Position numbers and translations under genes: made by a program
DNA from: an uncultured Anaerovibrio sp.
GTDB lineage: Bacteria; Bacillota; Negativicutes; Selenomonadales; Selenomonadaceae
Length of the DNA: 64,000 nucleotides
Reading direction: 5' to 3'
Assembly: GCA_902786545.1 (NCBI GenBank)
Contig: CADACU010000010.1
Span: 1 to 64,000, forward strand
Notes under the pieces: generated by a model
The model's input: only the letters and a program-made list of their open reading frames with translations
The model's database searches: none
Told to the model about the DNA's origin: nothing
Shown here: positions 33,331 to 42,003 of the stretch, piece after piece
How the letters are laid out: each line of letters begins with the position of its first letter
Numbering within the stretch: the first letter of the stretch is position 1

Positions 33331-34117
33331 AATTGCTTTTGGGCTGATAGTAGCTGCGCTAGTTATCATTTGGGCAGGGATACAGTACTTATTGGCTCAG
33401 CCGGAGCCGGAGGGGTTCCCGATATTGGAATATCACATGGTACAGGAGCATAATCCTGACAAGGCCTACGAATACAATGTTCCTCCCCGGGATTTTGAGG
33501 AGCAGCTGGATTATTTAAAGGAAGCTGGCTATACTACGATTTCTATCCGGGATTTTCTGCGGGCGAAAAAGGGCTTGCAGCAGCTGCCGGATAAGCCGAT
33601 AATCCTTACCTTTGATGACGGCTATGAAACCAACTATACGGAGCTGTTGCCCATATTGGAGCAGCGTGGCCTGAAGGCTACTATATTTATGGTAGGTAAT
33701 GACATAGGCCGGGAAAATTATATGAGCTGGGATCAGCTGAAGGATATCCAGCATCGGGGCGTGGAAATAGGCAGTCATACGGCCAATCACTTGCCACTGA
33801 CCGAAATGGACCTGAATACGGCCCGGGATGAAGTAAAGTTGTCCAAGCTATTGATGGAATGGAACGGTATGGATACCATTTATACATTGTCTTATCCCAA
33901 TGGAAAATATACCAGTGAGTTGTTGGAGGTTTTAAAGGAAGAGGAGTATCTGGCTGCAGTGACCGGGGATGCCGGCCTGAATACCTTTGAAACCAATCCG
34001 TATTTGTTGCAGCGGATAAATATTCCGCATCCTACCTTTGGGTTGACGGAGTTTAAGTGGCGCCTTCTTAAGGGGCGTATCTTTGCTCAGTTGGGAATAG
34101 CCCAGCATAAGGAATAG
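33305..34117 (+). CDS. Membrane-anchored polysaccharide deacetylase
   Basis: A 270-residue carbohydrate esterase family 4 (NodB-type) protein. One N-terminal signal-anchor helix (about 5-30), then the NodB domain: motif 1 LTFDDGYETN (catalytic and metal Asp), motif 2 IGSHTANHLPL (two metal His), motif 3 TLSYPNGKYT. It probably de-N-acetylates peptidoglycan or surface polysaccharide. The GTG start overlaps whiA by 26 bp; a TTG at 33314 is also possible. It is probably the last gene of the rapZ-yvcK-whiA unit. Confidence 0.88.
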   Translation: MNLLKKIIKIAFGLIVAALVIIWAGIQYLLAQPEPEGFPILEYHMVQEHNPDKAYEYNVPPRDFEEQLDYLKEAGYTTISIRDFLRAKKGLQQLPDKPIILTFDDGYETNYTELLPILEQRGLKATIFMVGNDIGRENYMSWDQLKDIQHRGVEIGSHTANHLPLTEMDLNTARDEVKLSKLLMEWNGMDTIYTLSYPNGKYTSELLEVLKEEEYLAAVTGDAGLNTFETNPYLLQRINIPHPTFGLTEFKWRLLKGRIFAQLGIAQHKE

Positions 34118-34158
34118 GTTATTGGCTGTGTTGATTGAGGCTAACTTTACAGTGGGTC

Positions 34159-34187
34159 TTGCATATACCGCCAAAAAAGGGTAAAAT
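34159..34187 (+). promoter_or_regulatory. Promoter of the SCIFF operon
   Basis: TTGCAT, a 17-bp spacer and TAAAAT, about 32 bp upstream of the SCIFF ribosome site. Confidence 0.6.
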
Positions 34188-34225
34188 AGCTTAGGAATTT
34201 ATTTGTGGCGAGGAGGTTACTTAAT

Positions 34226-34369
34226 ATGAAGCACATTCAGACTGTAAATGCACCTACTTTGCAGGCAACCAAGAACAGCGGTGGCTGTGGTGAGTGCCAG
34301 GCATCCTGCCAGTCCGCATGCAAGACTTCTTGCACTGTTGGCAATCAGGTTTGTGAAAGCAAGAAATAA
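34226..34369 (+). CDS. scfA: SCIFF ranthipeptide precursor
   Basis: A 47-residue peptide that matches the SCIFF family (six cysteines in forty-five residues). The N-terminal leader is MKHIQTVNAPTLQAT, and the core has six Cys, at residues 21, 24, 28, 32, 36 and 43, in a CxxCxxxCxxxCxxxC pattern followed by one more. SCIFF peptides are modified by a radical SAM/SPASM enzyme that makes thioether bonds from Cys to a non-alpha carbon, giving a ranthipeptide. The ribosome site GAGGAGG is strong. The maturase gene lies 66 bp downstream, past a hairpin that probably lets the peptide be made in excess. The biological role is not settled; quorum-type regulation has been proposed for some relatives. 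Confidence 0.95.
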   Translation: MKHIQTVNAPTLQATKNSGGCGECQASCQSACKTSCTVGNQVCESKK

Positions 34370-34386
34370 TTTTTTGTGATAGAAGG

Positions 34387-34410
34387 GCTCCCCCTAGGGG
34401 AGCTCTTTTA
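34387..34410 (+). terminator. Attenuator hairpin between scfA and scfB
   Basis: GCTCCCC, CTA loop, GGGGAGC, then TCTTTTA. It is a likely partial terminator that lowers maturase expression relative to the peptide. Confidence 0.75.
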
Positions 34411-34435
34411 GCGTTGATGTGTTGTTTAGGAGATT

Positions 34436-35851
34436 ATGATGAATAAAGAGATGCGGACAAAAATCCACAAATTTGTTCAAAACGGTATGTATATATTGTT
34501 GGATATTAACAGCGGGGCCGTCCATGTGATTGATGAAATGATTTATGACATCATGGATTATTTTGATGGTGAAAATGACAGCGAGGTCCTGACTGCCTTG
34601 GCTGATAAATATTCTGAGGAAGATATGAAGGAGGCCTTGTCAGAGCTGCATGCCCTGATGGACCTTAATCAGCTTTTTGCACCGGATATTGATGTGCCCC
34701 CAACCTTTAAGGCCAAGGGCTTAGTTAAATCCTTGTGCCTGATGACAGCCCACGACTGTAATATGCGTTGCAAGTATTGCTTTGGTGACACCGGTGAGTA
34801 TGGCGGTGAGCGGCAGATGATGAGTGAGGAAGTAGGTCGGGCAGCGGTAGACTATATTATTTCACACAGTGGATTGAGGAAGCATTGTGAAATCGATTTC
34901 TTCGGCGGCGAACCACTTATCAATATGCCGCTGGTCAAGGCCGTAACCGAATATGTCAGAAAGCGGGAAAAGGAAACCGGCAAGGAATTCAAACTGACTC
35001 TGACCACCAACGGTCTGGCTTTAAACGATGACAATATTAAGTGGCTGAATGACAATAACATTAGTCTGGTACTTAGCACTGATGGCCGGAAGGAAACCCA
35101 TGATAATATGAGACCAGACTGTGGTGGCCAGCCGACCTATGACAAGATCATGAAGAATTTCCGCAAGTGTGTGGATGCCCGTAATGGGGAGAATTACTAT
35201 ATGCGGGGGACCTATACCGCAGAAAATTTGGATTTTACGGAGGATGTCAAGGCGATGGCGGATGCCGGGTTTGATATCCTGTCCATGGAGCCGGTGGTGT
35301 TGAAGGACTCTCCATATGCGCTTACTGACGATATGCTGCCGGAAATTTTTGCCGAGTACGATCGGCTCACCGAGTTTTATTTGAAACGGCATCGGGAAGG
35401 TAAGGGCTTTTTCTTCTTTCATTTCAATATGGATTTGTCCAACGGTCCGTGTGTGGCCAAGCGGTTGGCGGGCTGTGGCTCCGGACATGAATATTATGCT
35501 GTGGCGGCCAATGGAGATTTGTATCCGTGCCACCAGTTTGTTGGGCGGAAGAAATACAAGCTGGGTGATGTGTTTAACGACCTGGATGATGGAGCCGAAG
35601 AAATCACCAGCTATTTCCGGGAGTCTCATGTGCTGAACAAGGAAAAGTGTCGGGACTGCTGGGCCAAGTTTTTCTGTAGTGGTGGCTGTCATGCCAATGC
35701 GGATTTGTTCAATGGAGATATCCGTATACCGTATGAAACCGGCTGTGCCATCCAGAAGAAGCGTCTGGAGTGTGCTTTGGCGGTTCAGGCCACTTTGGCG
35801 TTGGAGAAAATTCAAACGAAAGAATTTAATCCGGCTAGTGTGAATTGTTAA
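34436..35851 (+). CDS. scfB: SCIFF maturase, radical SAM/SPASM protein
   Basis: A 471-residue maturase. The N-terminal ~85 residues resemble a peptide-recognition (RRE-type) domain. The radical SAM cluster motif is CNMRCKYCF (CxxxCxxC, about residues 107-114), followed by IDFFGGEPLINM. The C-terminal SPASM region has many cysteines: CVAKRLAGCGSGHEYYAVAANGDLYPCHQF, then CRDCWAKFFCSGGCHAN, and C at YETGC, enough for two auxiliary Fe-S clusters. It should form the thioether links of the upstream SCIFF peptide. Two adjacent ATGs (34436 and 34439) are possible starts. No exporter or protease follows; gap is next, from its own promoter. Confidence 0.96.
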   Translation: MMNKEMRTKIHKFVQNGMYILLDINSGAVHVIDEMIYDIMDYFDGENDSEVLTALADKYSEEDMKEALSELHALMDLNQLFAPDIDVPPTFKAKGLVKSLCLMTAHDCNMRCKYCFGDTGEYGGERQMMSEEVGRAAVDYIISHSGLRKHCEIDFFGGEPLINMPLVKAVTEYVRKREKETGKEFKLTLTTNGLALNDDNIKWLNDNNISLVLSTDGRKETHDNMRPDCGGQPTYDKIMKNFRKCVDARNGENYYMRGTYTAENLDFTEDVKAMADAGFDILSMEPVVLKDSPYALTDDMLPEIFAEYDRLTEFYLKRHREGKGFFFFHFNMDLSNGPCVAKRLAGCGSGHEYYAVAANGDLYPCHQFVGRKKYKLGDVFNDLDDGAEEITSYFRESHVLNKEKCRDCWAKFFCSGGCHANADLFNGDIRIPYETGCAIQKKRLECALAVQATLALEKIQTKEFNPASVNC

Positions 35852-35938
35852 AATATTATTACTCTTTCTTAATTGAGAATTGCTTTGATACGATATATAT
35901 TATTTATGCTATAGTTATTAGAGGTTATGGATTTTGCG

Positions 35939-35968
35939 TTGACAATATGGCGGAATTTGGTGTACTAT
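35939..35968 (+). promoter_or_regulatory. Promoter of gap
   Basis: TTGACA, an 18-bp spacer and TACTAT, followed by an untranslated leader of roughly 125 nt with a T-run (TTTTTTT near 36020) but no clear terminator hairpin. Confidence 0.7.
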
Positions 35969-36099
35969 AGTGTTGATTAAGGGATAAGGTGCACTGGGAC
36001 CAAAGATGTATCTTATGTCTGTTTTTTTCCGGCATTTGACATTTCCCGGTGTGTTCTCAAATTAAATTATCTATATATTTTTTAGGGGGTATTTTACAA

Positions 36100-37113
36100 A
36101 TGGCAGTAAAAGTAGCTATTAACGGTTTTGGTCGTATTGGTCGTTTGGCATTCCGTCAGATGTTCGACGCTGAGGGTTATGAGGTTGTTGCAATCAACGA
36201 TTTGACCAGCCCTAAGATGTTGGCTCATCTTTTAAAGTATGACTCTTCCCAGGGTAAGTACAAGTACGCTGATAAGGTAACCGCTGGTGAAGATTCCATC
36301 ACCGTTAACGGCAAGGAAATCAAGATTTATGCAAAGGCTAACGCTGCAGAAATTCCTTGGGCTCAGCATGATGTTGATGTAGTTCTCGAGTGCACCGGTT
36401 TCTACACTTCCAAGGAAAAGGCTTCTGCACATCTGACTGCAGGTGCTAAGAAGGTTGTTATTTCCGCTCCAGCTGGCAAGGATCTCCCTACCGTTGTTTA
36501 CAATGTAAACCACAAGATCCTCACCAAGGAAGATAAGGTTATCTCCGCTGCATCCTGCACCACTAACTGCTTGGCTCCAATGGCTAAGGCTCTGAACGAC
36601 TTGGCTCCAATCAAGTCCGGTATCATGGCTACTATCCATGCTTACACTGGTGACCAGATGACTTTGGACGGCCCACAGCGCAAGGGCGATCTCCGTCGTT
36701 CCCGTGCTGCAGCTGTTAACATCGTTCCTAACTCCACTGGTGCTGCAAAGGCTATCGGCCTTGTAATTCCTGAGTTGGACGGCAAGCTCATCGGTGCTGC
36801 ACAGCGCGTTCCTACCCCTACTGGTTCCACCACTCTGCTCTACGCTGTAGTTGAGGGTGAAGTTACTGTAGATCAGGTAAATGCTGCTATGAAGAAGCAG
36901 GCTACTGAGTCCTTCGGTTATAACGAGGACGAGATCGTTTCCAGCGATATCGTTGGTATGAGCTACGGTTCCCTCTTCGATGCTACCCAGACTATGGTTA
37001 GCCCAGTAGGCAACGGTACCACTCAGGTTCAGGTTGTTTCCTGGTATGATAACGAGAACTCCTACACCAGCCAGATGGTTCGTACCATTAAGTACTTTGC
37101 TGAGTTAGGCTGA
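36100..37113 (+). CDS. gap: Glyceraldehyde-3-phosphate dehydrogenase
   Basis: A 337-residue type I GAPDH. The start at [15 protein letters not shown] follows AGGGGG. The NAD-binding N-terminus, the catalytic SCTTNC (Cys at about 153) and HAYTGDQ (His) are intact, as are the phosphate-site residues in [18 protein letters not shown]. Codon use is strongly biased (GCT, GTT, TCC, CGT), a sign of very high expression. It starts the lower-glycolysis cluster gap-pgk-tpiA-gpmI. No CggR-type regulator gene precedes it. Confidence 0.98.
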   Translation: MAVKVAINGFGRIGRLAFRQMFDAEGYEVVAINDLTSPKMLAHLLKYDSSQGKYKYADKVTAGEDSITVNGKEIKIYAKANAAEIPWAQHDVDVVLECTGFYTSKEKASAHLTAGAKKVVISAPAGKDLPTVVYNVNHKILTKEDKVISAASCTTNCLAPMAKALNDLAPIKSGIMATIHAYTGDQMTLDGPQRKGDLRRSRAAAVNIVPNSTGAAKAIGLVIPELDGKLIGAAQRVPTPTGSTTLLYAVVEGEVTVDQVNAAMKKQATESFGYNEDEIVSSDIVGMSYGSLFDATQTMVSPVGNGTTQVQVVSWYDNENSYTSQMVRTIKYFAELG

Positions 37114-37153
37114 TAATCGTCATCAAAACACAATAGCAAAAAAAGATCCATTG

Positions 37154-37185
37154 AGGTCCGGCCTTTGTTTGGGCCGGACCTATTT
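37154..37185 (+). terminator. Hairpin between gap and pgk
   Basis: GGTCCGGCC and GGGCCGGACC arms around a short loop, then TATTTTATT. It could be a partial terminator or an mRNA-stabilising structure at the 3' end of the gap transcript. Confidence 0.65.
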
Positions 37186-37210
37186 TATTAAGCGGAGGTT
37201 TTGTATTAAC

Positions 37211-38410
37211 ATGGGTATGAATAAGAAAACCATTAAAGATGTAGATCTTAAGGGTAAGAAAGTATTTTGCCGCGTGGATTATAATGTTCCATTTGATGAG
37301 AATATGAATATCACCAATGATACTCGTATTCAGGCTACCAAGGAAACTGTTAAGTACATGCTGGAGCAGGGCGCAGCAGTTATCCTGGCTTGCCATATCG
37401 GTCGTCCTACCGAAGAGCGTGAGGACAAGTTCTCCACTAAGCACATTGTTAAGCGCGTATCCGAGGTTATGGGTGTAGATGTTAAGTGGGTTTCTGATTG
37501 CGTTGGACCTGAGGCTGAAAAGGCAGCTGCTGATTTGAAGCCAGGTGAGATTCTCCTCTTAGAGAACCTCCGTTATCACAAGGAAGAGAAAAAGAACGAT
37601 CCAGGCTTTGCAAAGCAGTTGGCATCCTTGGCCGACATTGCTGTAAATGATGCATTTGGTGTTTCCCACCGTGCACATGCTGCCAATGTAGGTATAGCTC
37701 AGTATCTGGAGTCCGTAGCCGGCTTCCTGATGGAAAAGGAAATCAAGTTTATCGGCCAGACCCTGGAAGCTCCTAAGCGTCCATTCGTAGCTATCATTGG
37801 TGGTGCAAAGGTATCTGATAAGATTGGCGTCATCTCCAATATGATTGATAAGGTTGATACCATTATCATCGGTGGCGGTATGGCACATACCTTCGATGCA
37901 GCACAGGGCTTGCCAATCGGTAATTCCATCTGCGAAAAGGATAAGTTCGAGGAGGCTCTCGGTCAGTTGAAGAAAGCCAAGGAAAAGGGCGTAAAGGTTG
38001 TTTTACCGGTAGACCTTACCATTGCTGATAAGTTCGCAGCTGATGCCAAGACCAATATCGTAGATGTTGACAAAGTTCCTGAGGGCTGGGAAGCTCTCGA
38101 TTCCGGTCCTAAGACCTGTGATGAGTATGTCAAGGCACTCGAGGGTGCTAAGACTGTTATCTGGAATGGTCCAATGGGTGTATTCGAATTTGACGCTTTT
38201 GCCAAGGGTACTCTGGCTGTTGCTGAGGCAGTTGCCAAGGCTACTGAAAATGGCGCAACCTCCATCGTTGGTGGTGGTGACTCCATCGCAGCCCTGAAGA
38301 AGACTGGTCTTTCTGACAAGATTTCCCATATTTCTACCGGTGGCGGCGCTACTCTCGAATTCCTTGAGGGCAAGGAACTGCCTGGTATTGCAGCTATTGC
38401 TGACAAGTAA
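37211..38410 (+). CDS. pgk: Phosphoglycerate kinase
   Basis: A 399-residue PGK. Typical features: KKVFCRVDYNVPFDENMNITNDTRI (substrate loop), NDAFGVSHRAHAAN, AIIGGAKVSDKIGV, and the ATP-site segments NGPMGVFEFDAFAKGT and GGGDSIAALKK. The ATG at 37211 was selected by alignment to the family start; a longer open frame upstream covers the gap-pgk hairpin. It follows gap by about 100 bp with the same biased codon use. Confidence 0.98.
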   Translation: MGMNKKTIKDVDLKGKKVFCRVDYNVPFDENMNITNDTRIQATKETVKYMLEQGAAVILACHIGRPTEEREDKFSTKHIVKRVSEVMGVDVKWVSDCVGPEAEKAAADLKPGEILLLENLRYHKEEKKNDPGFAKQLASLADIAVNDAFGVSHRAHAANVGIAQYLESVAGFLMEKEIKFIGQTLEAPKRPFVAIIGGAKVSDKIGVISNMIDKVDTIIIGGGMAHTFDAAQGLPIGNSICEKDKFEEALGQLKKAKEKGVKVVLPVDLTIADKFAADAKTNIVDVDKVPEGWEALDSGPKTCDEYVKALEGAKTVIWNGPMGVFEFDAFAKGTLAVAEAVAKATENGATSIVGGGDSIAALKKTGLSDKISHISTGGGATLEFLEGKELPGIAAIADK

Positions 38411-38429
38411 TCCTATATGCTTGTCTTTT

Positions 38430-38757
38430 CGCTGCCTAGCGTTGTCAAACCTTGTAAATATTCCTCGATGTACCATTATAAGTACAACTGCGGATATTTA
38501 CGGCGGTTTTCCTAGCTATACAGCGAAAATCCTGCGCATAGAACCTTATCGTTGCGTAGCGTTCTAAACCTTGTAAATATTCCTCGATGTACCATTATAA
38601 GTACAACTGCGGATATTTACGGCGGTTTTCCTAGCTATGCAGCGAAAATCCTGCGCATAGAACCTTATCGTTGCGTAGCGTTCCAAGCCTTGTAAATATT
38701 CCTCGATGTACCGTTGTTTCACTGTTTAGCGTTGTGGTGAAAAAACTGCGCATAGAG
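38430..38757. repeat. 119-bp tandem repeat, about 2.7 copies, with hairpins
   Basis: Units start at 38430, 38550 and 38669 with CG(C/T)TGC.TAGCGTT. The shared CTTGTAAATATTCC segments fall at 38451, 38570 and 38689, a period of 119 bp. Each full unit has an inverted repeat (GTAAATAT...GTAC, then GTAC...ATATTTAC) and a second one (CTATGCAG...CTGCGCATAG). The third copy has an internal deletion. It fills the 467-bp gap between pgk and tpiA; no gene is seen there. Confidence 0.88.
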
Positions 38758-38877
38758 AGTATGCCTTCCCTTATGGGGAAGCACCCGATGGTACTAGACT
38801 TGCGTCGGTGCCTGTTGGGCAGATGAGGTTTTACTCATTTTTTTAGATATATAGATAATTTAAGGAGGATTTTTATT

Positions 38878-39630
38878 ATGTCTCGTAGACCGATTATTGC
38901 TGGTAACTGGAAGATGAATAACACTATTGCTGAGGGCGTAGAGCTGATTAAGGCTTTGGCTCCATTGGTAGCAGATGTAGAGGATGTTGATGTAGTAGCT
39001 TGCCCTACTGCAACTGCATTGGCTGCTGTTACTGAGGCTGCAAAGGGCTCCAAGATTCATATCGGTGCACAGAATGTTCATTGGGAGCCAAAAGGCGCAT
39101 ACACTGGTGAGATTTCCACCGGTATGCTCAAGGAGATTGGCGTAGAGTATGTTATTCTCGGCCATTCCGAGCGTCGTGATTACTTCGGTGAAACTGATGA
39201 GGGCGTAAACAAGCGCGCTCGTGCTGCTTTTGCTGCAGGTCTTACTCCTATTATTTGCTGTGGTGAGTCTCTGGAAATCCGTGAGGCTGGTACCTACATT
39301 GCACATGTTGTAAAGCAGATTAAGGCTGCTCTCGACGGCTTCACTGCTGACGAGGTTGGCAAGCTGGTTATCGCTTATGAGCCAATCTGGGCTATTGGTA
39401 CTGGTAAGACTGCTACCTTCGAGCAGGCTGAGGAAGTTTGCAAGGCTATCCGTGAGGCTGTTGCAGAAGTATTTGGTCAGACTGCAGCAGATGCAATCCG
39501 TATTCAGTATGGCGGCTCAGTAAAGCCAGCTACCATTAAGGATCTTATGGCTCAGCCAAATGTTGATGGTGCTTTGGTTGGCGGTGCATCCTTGAAGGCT
39601 GCTGACTTCTCCGCTATTGTAAAATTCTAA
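38878..39630 (+). CDS. tpiA: Triosephosphate isomerase
   Basis: A 250-residue TIM barrel. The catalytic His is in VILGHSERRDYFGE (about 95-99) and the catalytic Glu in AYEPIWAIGTGKTAT (about 165). The phosphate-binding QYGGSVKP and GALVGGASLKA are also present. The start GTAACTGGAAGATGAA-coded segment GNWKMNNT carries the conserved Asn and Lys. A strong AAGGAGG site is present. It is separated from pgk by the tandem repeats and from gpmI by 17 bp. Confidence 0.98.
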   Translation: MSRRPIIAGNWKMNNTIAEGVELIKALAPLVADVEDVDVVACPTATALAAVTEAAKGSKIHIGAQNVHWEPKGAYTGEISTGMLKEIGVEYVILGHSERRDYFGETDEGVNKRARAAFAAGLTPIICCGESLEIREAGTYIAHVVKQIKAALDGFTADEVGKLVIAYEPIWAIGTGKTATFEQAEEVCKAIREAVAEVFGQTAADAIRIQYGGSVKPATIKDLMAQPNVDGALVGGASLKAADFSAIVKF

Positions 39631-39647
39631 TTGAGGTTGATACAATA

Positions 39648-41180
39648 ATGGCAAAATTAAAAAACGCACCTGTTGCATTGATTATTATGGATGGTTATGG
39701 TAACGGAAAGACCAATGACCCGAACAATGCAATTCAGATTGCTAAGACTCCGGTTATTGATGGTTTAAAGCAGAATTTTCCCACCACCCACATTCAGGCA
39801 TCAGGCGAGTTTGTAGGCCTGCCTGATGGGCAGATGGGTAACTCTGAGGTTGGTCACACCAATATTGGCGCCGGCCGGATTGTTTATCAGGCCCTTACCC
39901 GTATTACCAAGGCAATCAAGGACGGAGAGTTTTTTGAAAACAAAGCACTGCTGAGCGTTGCCAAGGCAGCCAAGGATAACGGTGGGGCACTTCATCTTAT
40001 GGGGCTCGTTTCCCCTGGCGGTGTTCACAGCCATAGCGAGCATCTCTACGGATTGCTGGAGTTTGCTAAAAAGCAGGGCATAAAGGATGTATATGTTCAT
40101 GCATTCCTGGATGGTCGTGATGTTGACCCATCTTCGGCAGCCGAGTATGTTGCGGATCTGGAAGCAAAAATTGCTGAAATTGGTTGTGGCAAGGTTGCAA
40201 CCGTTGCTGGCCGCTATTATGCAATGGACCGTGATAAGCGCTGGGATCGTGTTCAGAAGGCTTATGATGCTATTGCCAGCGGCAAGGGTGTTGAGGGCGC
40301 TGATGCTGTGGAGGCTATTAAGGCATCCTATGCAGATGAGGTTACCGACGAATTTGTGCTTCCGGTAGTAGTTGGTGATTACAAAGGTATGAAGGATGGT
40401 GATGGAGTTATCTTCTTCAACTTCCGTCCAGATCGGGCCCGTGAATTGACCCATGCCTTTACTGATGCTGAGTTTGATGGTTTCCAGCGCAAGGAATTGA
40501 AGCTTTCCTTTGCAACCATGACTCGGTACGAGGAAGGCCTCAATGTTCAGGTGGCTTATCCGCCTGAGTCCATTGATAACACCTTGGGAGCAGTTATTTC
40601 CCAGAATGGTATGACCCAGCTTCGTATTGCTGAAACTGAGAAGTATGCGCATGTTACCTTCTTCTTCAACGGTGGCGTTGAGGAACCGTACAAGGGTGAG
40701 GATCGGATATTGGTACCATCACCAAAGGTTGCTACCTACGATTTGCAGCCTGAGATGAGTGCCATTGAGGTTACCGACAAGGTGGTTGAGGCTATTAAGT
40801 CAGGCAAGTATGATTTCATTATCCTGAACTATGCTAACGGTGACATGGTTGGTCACACCGGTGTTATTGAGGCGGCTGTCAAGGCCGTTGAAACAGTGGA
40901 TACCTGTGTAGGACGGTTTGTTGATGCTATCCGTGAGGTTGGTGGTGTTGTTTGCATCACAGCTGATCACGGTAATGCTGATCAGATGGTAGATCCGGAG
41001 ACGGGGGCACCATTTACGGCCCATACCACGAATCCGGTACCGTTTATTGTGGTAGCTGACAATGTAGGCTGGATTGCCAGTGATGGCGCACTCTGTGATA
41101 TTGCTCCAACCCTGCTTACTTTGGCTGGTATGGAAATTCCGGCAGAAATGACCGGCACTCCGTTGGTTAAGCTCAAGTAA
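39648..41180 (+). CDS. gpmI: 2,3-bisphosphoglycerate-independent phosphoglycerate mutase
   Basis: A 510-residue alkaline-phosphatase-superfamily mutase that interconverts 3- and 2-phosphoglycerate using two Mn ions. The phosphorylated serine is in MGNSEVGHTNIGAGR (about residue 62). Metal ligands are visible in IIMDGYGNG, NYANGDMVGHTGV and ITADHGNADQM, with HSHSEH near 125. It closes the glycolytic cluster; enolase is not in this window. Codon bias is high. Confidence 0.98.
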   Translation: MAKLKNAPVALIIMDGYGNGKTNDPNNAIQIAKTPVIDGLKQNFPTTHIQASGEFVGLPDGQMGNSEVGHTNIGAGRIVYQALTRITKAIKDGEFFENKALLSVAKAAKDNGGALHLMGLVSPGGVHSHSEHLYGLLEFAKKQGIKDVYVHAFLDGRDVDPSSAAEYVADLEAKIAEIGCGKVATVAGRYYAMDRDKRWDRVQKAYDAIASGKGVEGADAVEAIKASYADEVTDEFVLPVVVGDYKGMKDGDGVIFFNFRPDRARELTHAFTDAEFDGFQRKELKLSFATMTRYEEGLNVQVAYPPESIDNTLGAVISQNGMTQLRIAETEKYAHVTFFFNGGVEEPYKGEDRILVPSPKVATYDLQPEMSAIEVTDKVVEAIKSGKYDFIILNYANGDMVGHTGVIEAAVKAVETVDTCVGRFVDAIREVGGVVCITADHGNADQMVDPETGAPFTAHTTNPVPFIVVADNVGWIASDGALCDIAPTLLTLAGMEIPAEMTGTPLVKLK

Positions 41181-41274
41181 TTTTCTCATTGTTTAATGTT
41201 AGTGACTGGTGGCTCTGATATATCAGAGCTGCCAGCCATGGTGTATTATTATATAGTGAAGAGAGGAATACGAA

Positions 41275-41970
41275 ATGATTCATTATGATAAGCATGTTGA
41301 AGATATGACATGCATTGCAAAAGAAGTAAACCATGGTCCAGCTCCAATTCCAGAAGAGGGCAAATGGGTACAGTCCAAGGAAATTAAGGACATTAGCGGT
41401 CTTACTCACGGTATCGGCTGGTGTGCACCTCAGCAGGGCGGCTGCAAGCTTACCCTGAATGTTAAGGACGGTATTATTGAAGAGGCTTTGGTAGAGACTA
41501 TCGGTTGCTCCGGTATGACTCACTCTGCTGCTATGGCTTCTGAAATCCTCCCAGGCAAGACTATCCTGGAGGCTTTGAACACTGACTTGGTTTGCGATGC
41601 TATCAACACTGCAATGCGCGAGCTCTTCCTGCAGATTGTATATGGCCGTACTCAGACTGCATTCTCTGATGATGGTCTGCCAATTGGCGCAGGTCTGGAT
41701 GACCTGGGCAAGGGCCTCCGCAGCCAGGTAGGTACTCTGTACTCCACCAAGCTGAAGGGTCCTCGTTACCTCGAATTAGCCGAAGGTTATGTTACTAAGA
41801 TGGCTGTTGACAAAGAAGACCGTGTTATCGGTTATGAAGTTGTTCATCTTGGCAAGGCTATGGAAGCTATTGCTGCTGGCGTTGATGCCAACGAAGCAAT
41901 CAAGAAGAACACCTCCACCAAGGGCCGTTATGCAGATGCTGCCCGTTACATCGATCCTCGTAAGGAATAA
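41275..41970 (+). CDS. NifU/IscU-like iron-sulfur scaffold protein
   Basis: A 231-residue protein with an IscU/NifU N-terminal-type core. Candidate cluster ligands are GIGWCAPQQGGCKLTLN and TIGCSGMTHSAAM. The ~100 C-terminal residues (GLPIGAGLDDLGKGLRSQVGTLYS ... GRYADAARYID) are an extension not found in classical IscU. In many Firmicutes this gene precedes a GGGtGRT-family gene, as here (33 bp apart), and the pair has no assigned function. Codon bias equals that of the glycolytic genes upstream, so it should be abundant. No cysteine desulfurase is adjacent. Confidence 0.87.
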   Translation: MIHYDKHVEDMTCIAKEVNHGPAPIPEEGKWVQSKEIKDISGLTHGIGWCAPQQGGCKLTLNVKDGIIEEALVETIGCSGMTHSAAMASEILPGKTILEALNTDLVCDAINTAMRELFLQIVYGRTQTAFSDDGLPIGAGLDDLGKGLRSQVGTLYSTKLKGPRYLELAEGYVTKMAVDKEDRVIGYEVVHLGKAMEAIAAGVDANEAIKKNTSTKGRYADAARYIDPRKE

Positions 41971-42003
41971 TTTGAGATAACGACAGGAAGGACTGAAAAA
42001 GAA

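Noticed and set aside
35970..36099. Riboswitch or attenuator in the gap leader
   Set aside because: The leader is about 125 nt and contains a T-run, but I could not find a stable hairpin before it or a known aptamer core.
38340..38567. 75-codon open frame running through the tandem repeats
   Set aside because: It overlaps the end of pgk, and its sequence merely reads through a repeat unit.
38430..38757. CRISPR-like array at the 119-bp repeats
   Set aside because: The units are contiguous with no unique spacers, and no cas genes are present.
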